Assembly: GCF_039521565.1 (NCBI RefSeq)
Contig: NZ_BAAACP010000006.1
Span: 99,013-163,012, forward strand
Direction of reading: 5' to 3'
Source: Paraclostridium tenue
GTDB lineage: Bacteria; Bacillota; Clostridia; Peptostreptococcales; Peptostreptococcaceae
DNA: 64,000 nt
In this document: positions 62,427 to 64,000 of the stretch, piece after piece
How the letters are laid out: each line of letters starts with the position of its first letter
How positions within the stretch are numbered: position 1 is the first letter of the stretch
Position numbers and translations under genes: made by a program
The notes under the pieces: generated by a model
What the model was told of the DNA's origin: nothing
What the model saw: only the letters and a program-made list of their open reading frames with translations
Database searches by the model: none

Positions 62427-63674
62427 ATGTTTAAAAATTTAAAAAAAGTTGATAAAGAGATCTATGAAAGTATGGAAAGAGAATTAGAAAGACAAAAAAG
62501 AAATATAGAGTTAATAGCATCAGAAAATATCGTATCTATGGCTGTTATGGAAACTATGGGAAGTCATCTTACAAATAAATATGCAGAAGGTTATTCAGGG
62601 AAAAGATATTATGGTGGATGTGAACATATAGATGAAGTAGAAACATTAGCTATAGAAAGATTAAAAAAAATATTCAATGCAGAACATGCAAATGTTCAAC
62701 CTCATTCTGGAGCAAATGCAAATATTGGAGTTTATTTTGCTATATTAAAGCCAGGAGATAGAGTAATGGGATTAAATTTATCTCAAGGAGGGCACTTAAC
62801 TCATGGTTCACCAGCTAATATATCAGGCCAGTATTTTAAATTTACAGAGTATGGTATAAATAAAGAAGATGGAAGAATAGATTATGATGATATAAGAAAA
62901 AAAGCTCATGAAATAAAACCTAGATTAATAGTTGCAGGTGCTAGTGCTTATCCAAGAGAAATAGACTTTAGAAAATTTAGAGAAATAGCAGATGAAGTTG
63001 GAGCTATGCTTATGGTAGATATGGCTCATATAGCTGGGCTTGTGGCTGCAGGACTTCACCAAAACCCATGTGAAGTAGCAGATTTTGTTACAAGTACAAC
63101 TCATAAAACTTTAAGAGGACCTAGAGGCGGTGTAATACTTTGTAAAAAAGAATATGCCAAAGTTATAGATAAAGCTATATTCCCAGGAACTCAAGGAGGA
63201 CCATTAGAACACATAATAGCTTCTAAGGCAGTTGCATTTAAAGAAGCTTTAGAGCCTGAATTTAAAGAGTATCAAAATCAAGTTGTAAAAAATGCTAAAA
63301 AGTTAGCAGAAGAACTAATAAAAAGAGATTTTAAATTGATTACGGGTGGAACAGATAATCATTTAATATTATTGGATTTAACAAATAAGAATATAACTGG
63401 TAAAGAAGCTGAGAAAAGATTAGATGAAGCTTATATAACAGCTAATAAAAACACAATACCATTTGATCCAAATGGAGCATTTATAACTAGTGGTATAAGA
63501 TTAGGGACACCTGCAGTAACTACCAGAGGAATGAAAGAAGAAGATATGGAAGATATAGCAGAGTCTATAGATTTATGTTTAACTTATAATAAAGAAAAAG
63601 AAGCAAGGGATAAAGTAATAGAATTGACAAATAAGTATCCTTTATATAAAGAATATGAAATATTTAAAAAGTAG
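62427..63674 (+). CDS. glyA: Serine hydroxymethyltransferase
   Basis: 415 residues, fold type I PLP enzyme. Lys227 in TSTTHKTLRGPRGG holds PLP; SGxxANxxVY is seen in HSGANANIGVY. It interconverts serine plus tetrahydrofolate and glycine plus methylene-THF. SD AAAGGATG. The 247 bases upstream are AT-rich, without a riboswitch I can recognise. Confidence 0.97.
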   Translation: MFKNLKKVDKEIYESMERELERQKRNIELIASENIVSMAVMETMGSHLTNKYAEGYSGKRYYGGCEHIDEVETLAIERLKKIFNAEHANVQPHSGANANIGVYFAILKPGDRVMGLNLSQGGHLTHGSPANISGQYFKFTEYGINKEDGRIDYDDIRKKAHEIKPRLIVAGASAYPREIDFRKFREIADEVGAMLMVDMAHIAGLVAAGLHQNPCEVADFVTSTTHKTLRGPRGGVILCKKEYAKVIDKAIFPGTQGGPLEHIIASKAVAFKEALEPEFKEYQNQVVKNAKKLAEELIKRDFKLITGGTDNHLILLDLTNKNITGKEAEKRLDEAYITANKNTIPFDPNGAFITSGIRLGTPAVTTRGMKEEDMEDIAESIDLCLTYNKEKEARDKVIELTNKYPLYKEYEIFKK

Positions 63675-63696
63675 GTTTTACATTGGAAAATTAAAG

Positions 63697-63730
63697 AGAC
63701 TAAGATGCAATTTTTATCTTAGTCTTTTTT
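63697..63730 (+). terminator. Terminator of glyA
   Basis: AGACTAAGAT with ATCTTAGTCT, 9-base loop, T-run. Confidence 0.85.
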
Positions 63731-63790
63731 AATTTATATATTTATTATTGAAGAAAAAATAAAAAAATAAAATTAAATTTAAAAAAAGTA

Positions 63791-63819
63791 TTGACCATAT
63801 TAAATTAAGGTGATATAGT
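63791..63819 (+). promoter_or_regulatory. rRNA operon promoter
   Basis: TTGACC (63791-63796), 17-base spacer, TATAGT (63814-63819) with extended TGn; about 150 bases before 16S. The leader 63826-63966 is the pre-16S spacer. Confidence 0.75.
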
Positions 63820-63966
63820 ATTACTTGTCCTTAAGAAAAGGGCAAACAAATAAATGAACTTTGAAAATTAAACAGTAGGTTAATTATAAAAATTATTTTT
63901 GAAGAATTAAACAACAAACAACCAAGCCAGATATTCAGATAATGATAGCTGAGCGATGGACAACTT

Positions 63967-64000
63967 TTATTTGAGAGTTTGATCCTGGCTCAGGATGAAC
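63967..64000 (+). rRNA. 16S ribosomal RNA, first 34 bases (runs off window)
   Basis: AGAGTTTGATCCTGGCTCAG, the universal 27F site, begins at 63974; position 1 of the molecule is therefore about 63967. Plus strand, continues beyond the window. Confidence 0.95.

Overview
The window is about 64 kb of very AT-rich, gene-dense chromosome from an anaerobic, endospore-forming Firmicute. Supporting signs are purine-rich Shine-Dalgarno (SD) sites before almost every gene, many TTG/GTG starts, the sporulation genes (spoIIA operon, spoVACDE, yunB, a SpoIVB-type peptidase, a BofC-like protein, a CwlD-like amidase), pyruvate formate-lyase, CooT-type nickel handling and the clostridial SCIFF peptide with its maturase. 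The run ruvC-ruvA-ruvB-queA-tgt-yajC-scfA-scfB-recJ-apt-relA-dtd-hemZ-hisS-aspS resembles the Peptostreptococcaceae (Clostridioides/Romboutsia/Paeniclostridium type); that family placement is from memory of gene order, not from a search. There is no sign of phage, insertion sequence or CRISPR: this is core chromosome.

Layout. 1-1330: end of a radical SAM gene and a lipoate/octanoate transferase. 1349-2478: a three-gene nickel-type mini-operon (CooT, DUF3842, His-rich protein) behind a leader that contains a terminator. 2510-2686: tRNA-Ser(GCU). 2685-6813: RNase H-like exonuclease, PcrA/UvrD-type helicase, asparaginase. 6889-7261: two tandem minus-strand small-RNA genes that share a 91-bp identical block; this is the most interesting part of the window. 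7496-9842: cysteine desulfurase and ThiI (tRNA thiolation). 9881-13086: pflB and pflA. 13380-17353: Ca2+/cation antiporter, DEAD-box helicase, aminotransferase. 17445-20999: sigma-H promoter, spoIIAA-spoIIAB-sigF, then spoVAC-AD-AE. 21041-31749: PBP1A, TyrRS, sporulation and cell-wall genes, ABC-F ATPase and small proteins. 31849-38399: HflX, HEAT protein, Nudix-like protein, YigZ, a split TauE/SafE pair, NadE, YebC and small Cys-rich proteins. 38619-59976: BofC-like gene and the long information-processing run from ruvC to aspS. 60073-62179: CsoR, RseC and the two halves of a ThrE exporter. 62427-63674: glyA, followed by an rRNA operon promoter and the first bases of 16S rRNA (about 63967 onward).

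How it fits together. Sulfur trafficking (NifS to ThiI), one-carbon/glycine metabolism (GlyA, lipoylation), anaerobic pyruvate cleavage (PflB/PflA) and metal handling (CooT operon, CsoR) sit among translation and repair genes. Sporulation functions span the forespore sigma-F switch, DPA uptake, engulfment/sigma-K checkpoint proteins and cortex enzymes.

The strongest candidates for undescribed biology are RNA-level. (i) The tandem C-rich small RNAs have a 5' hairpin loop CCCCT and a single-stranded ATACCCCTTT element, both complementary to the G-rich SD sites used across this window. (ii) Two genes (yunB and the TIGR04086 gene) have their SD inside the 3' arm of the upstream operon's intrinsic terminator. 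(iii) The nickel operon has a promoter followed directly by a terminator hairpin.
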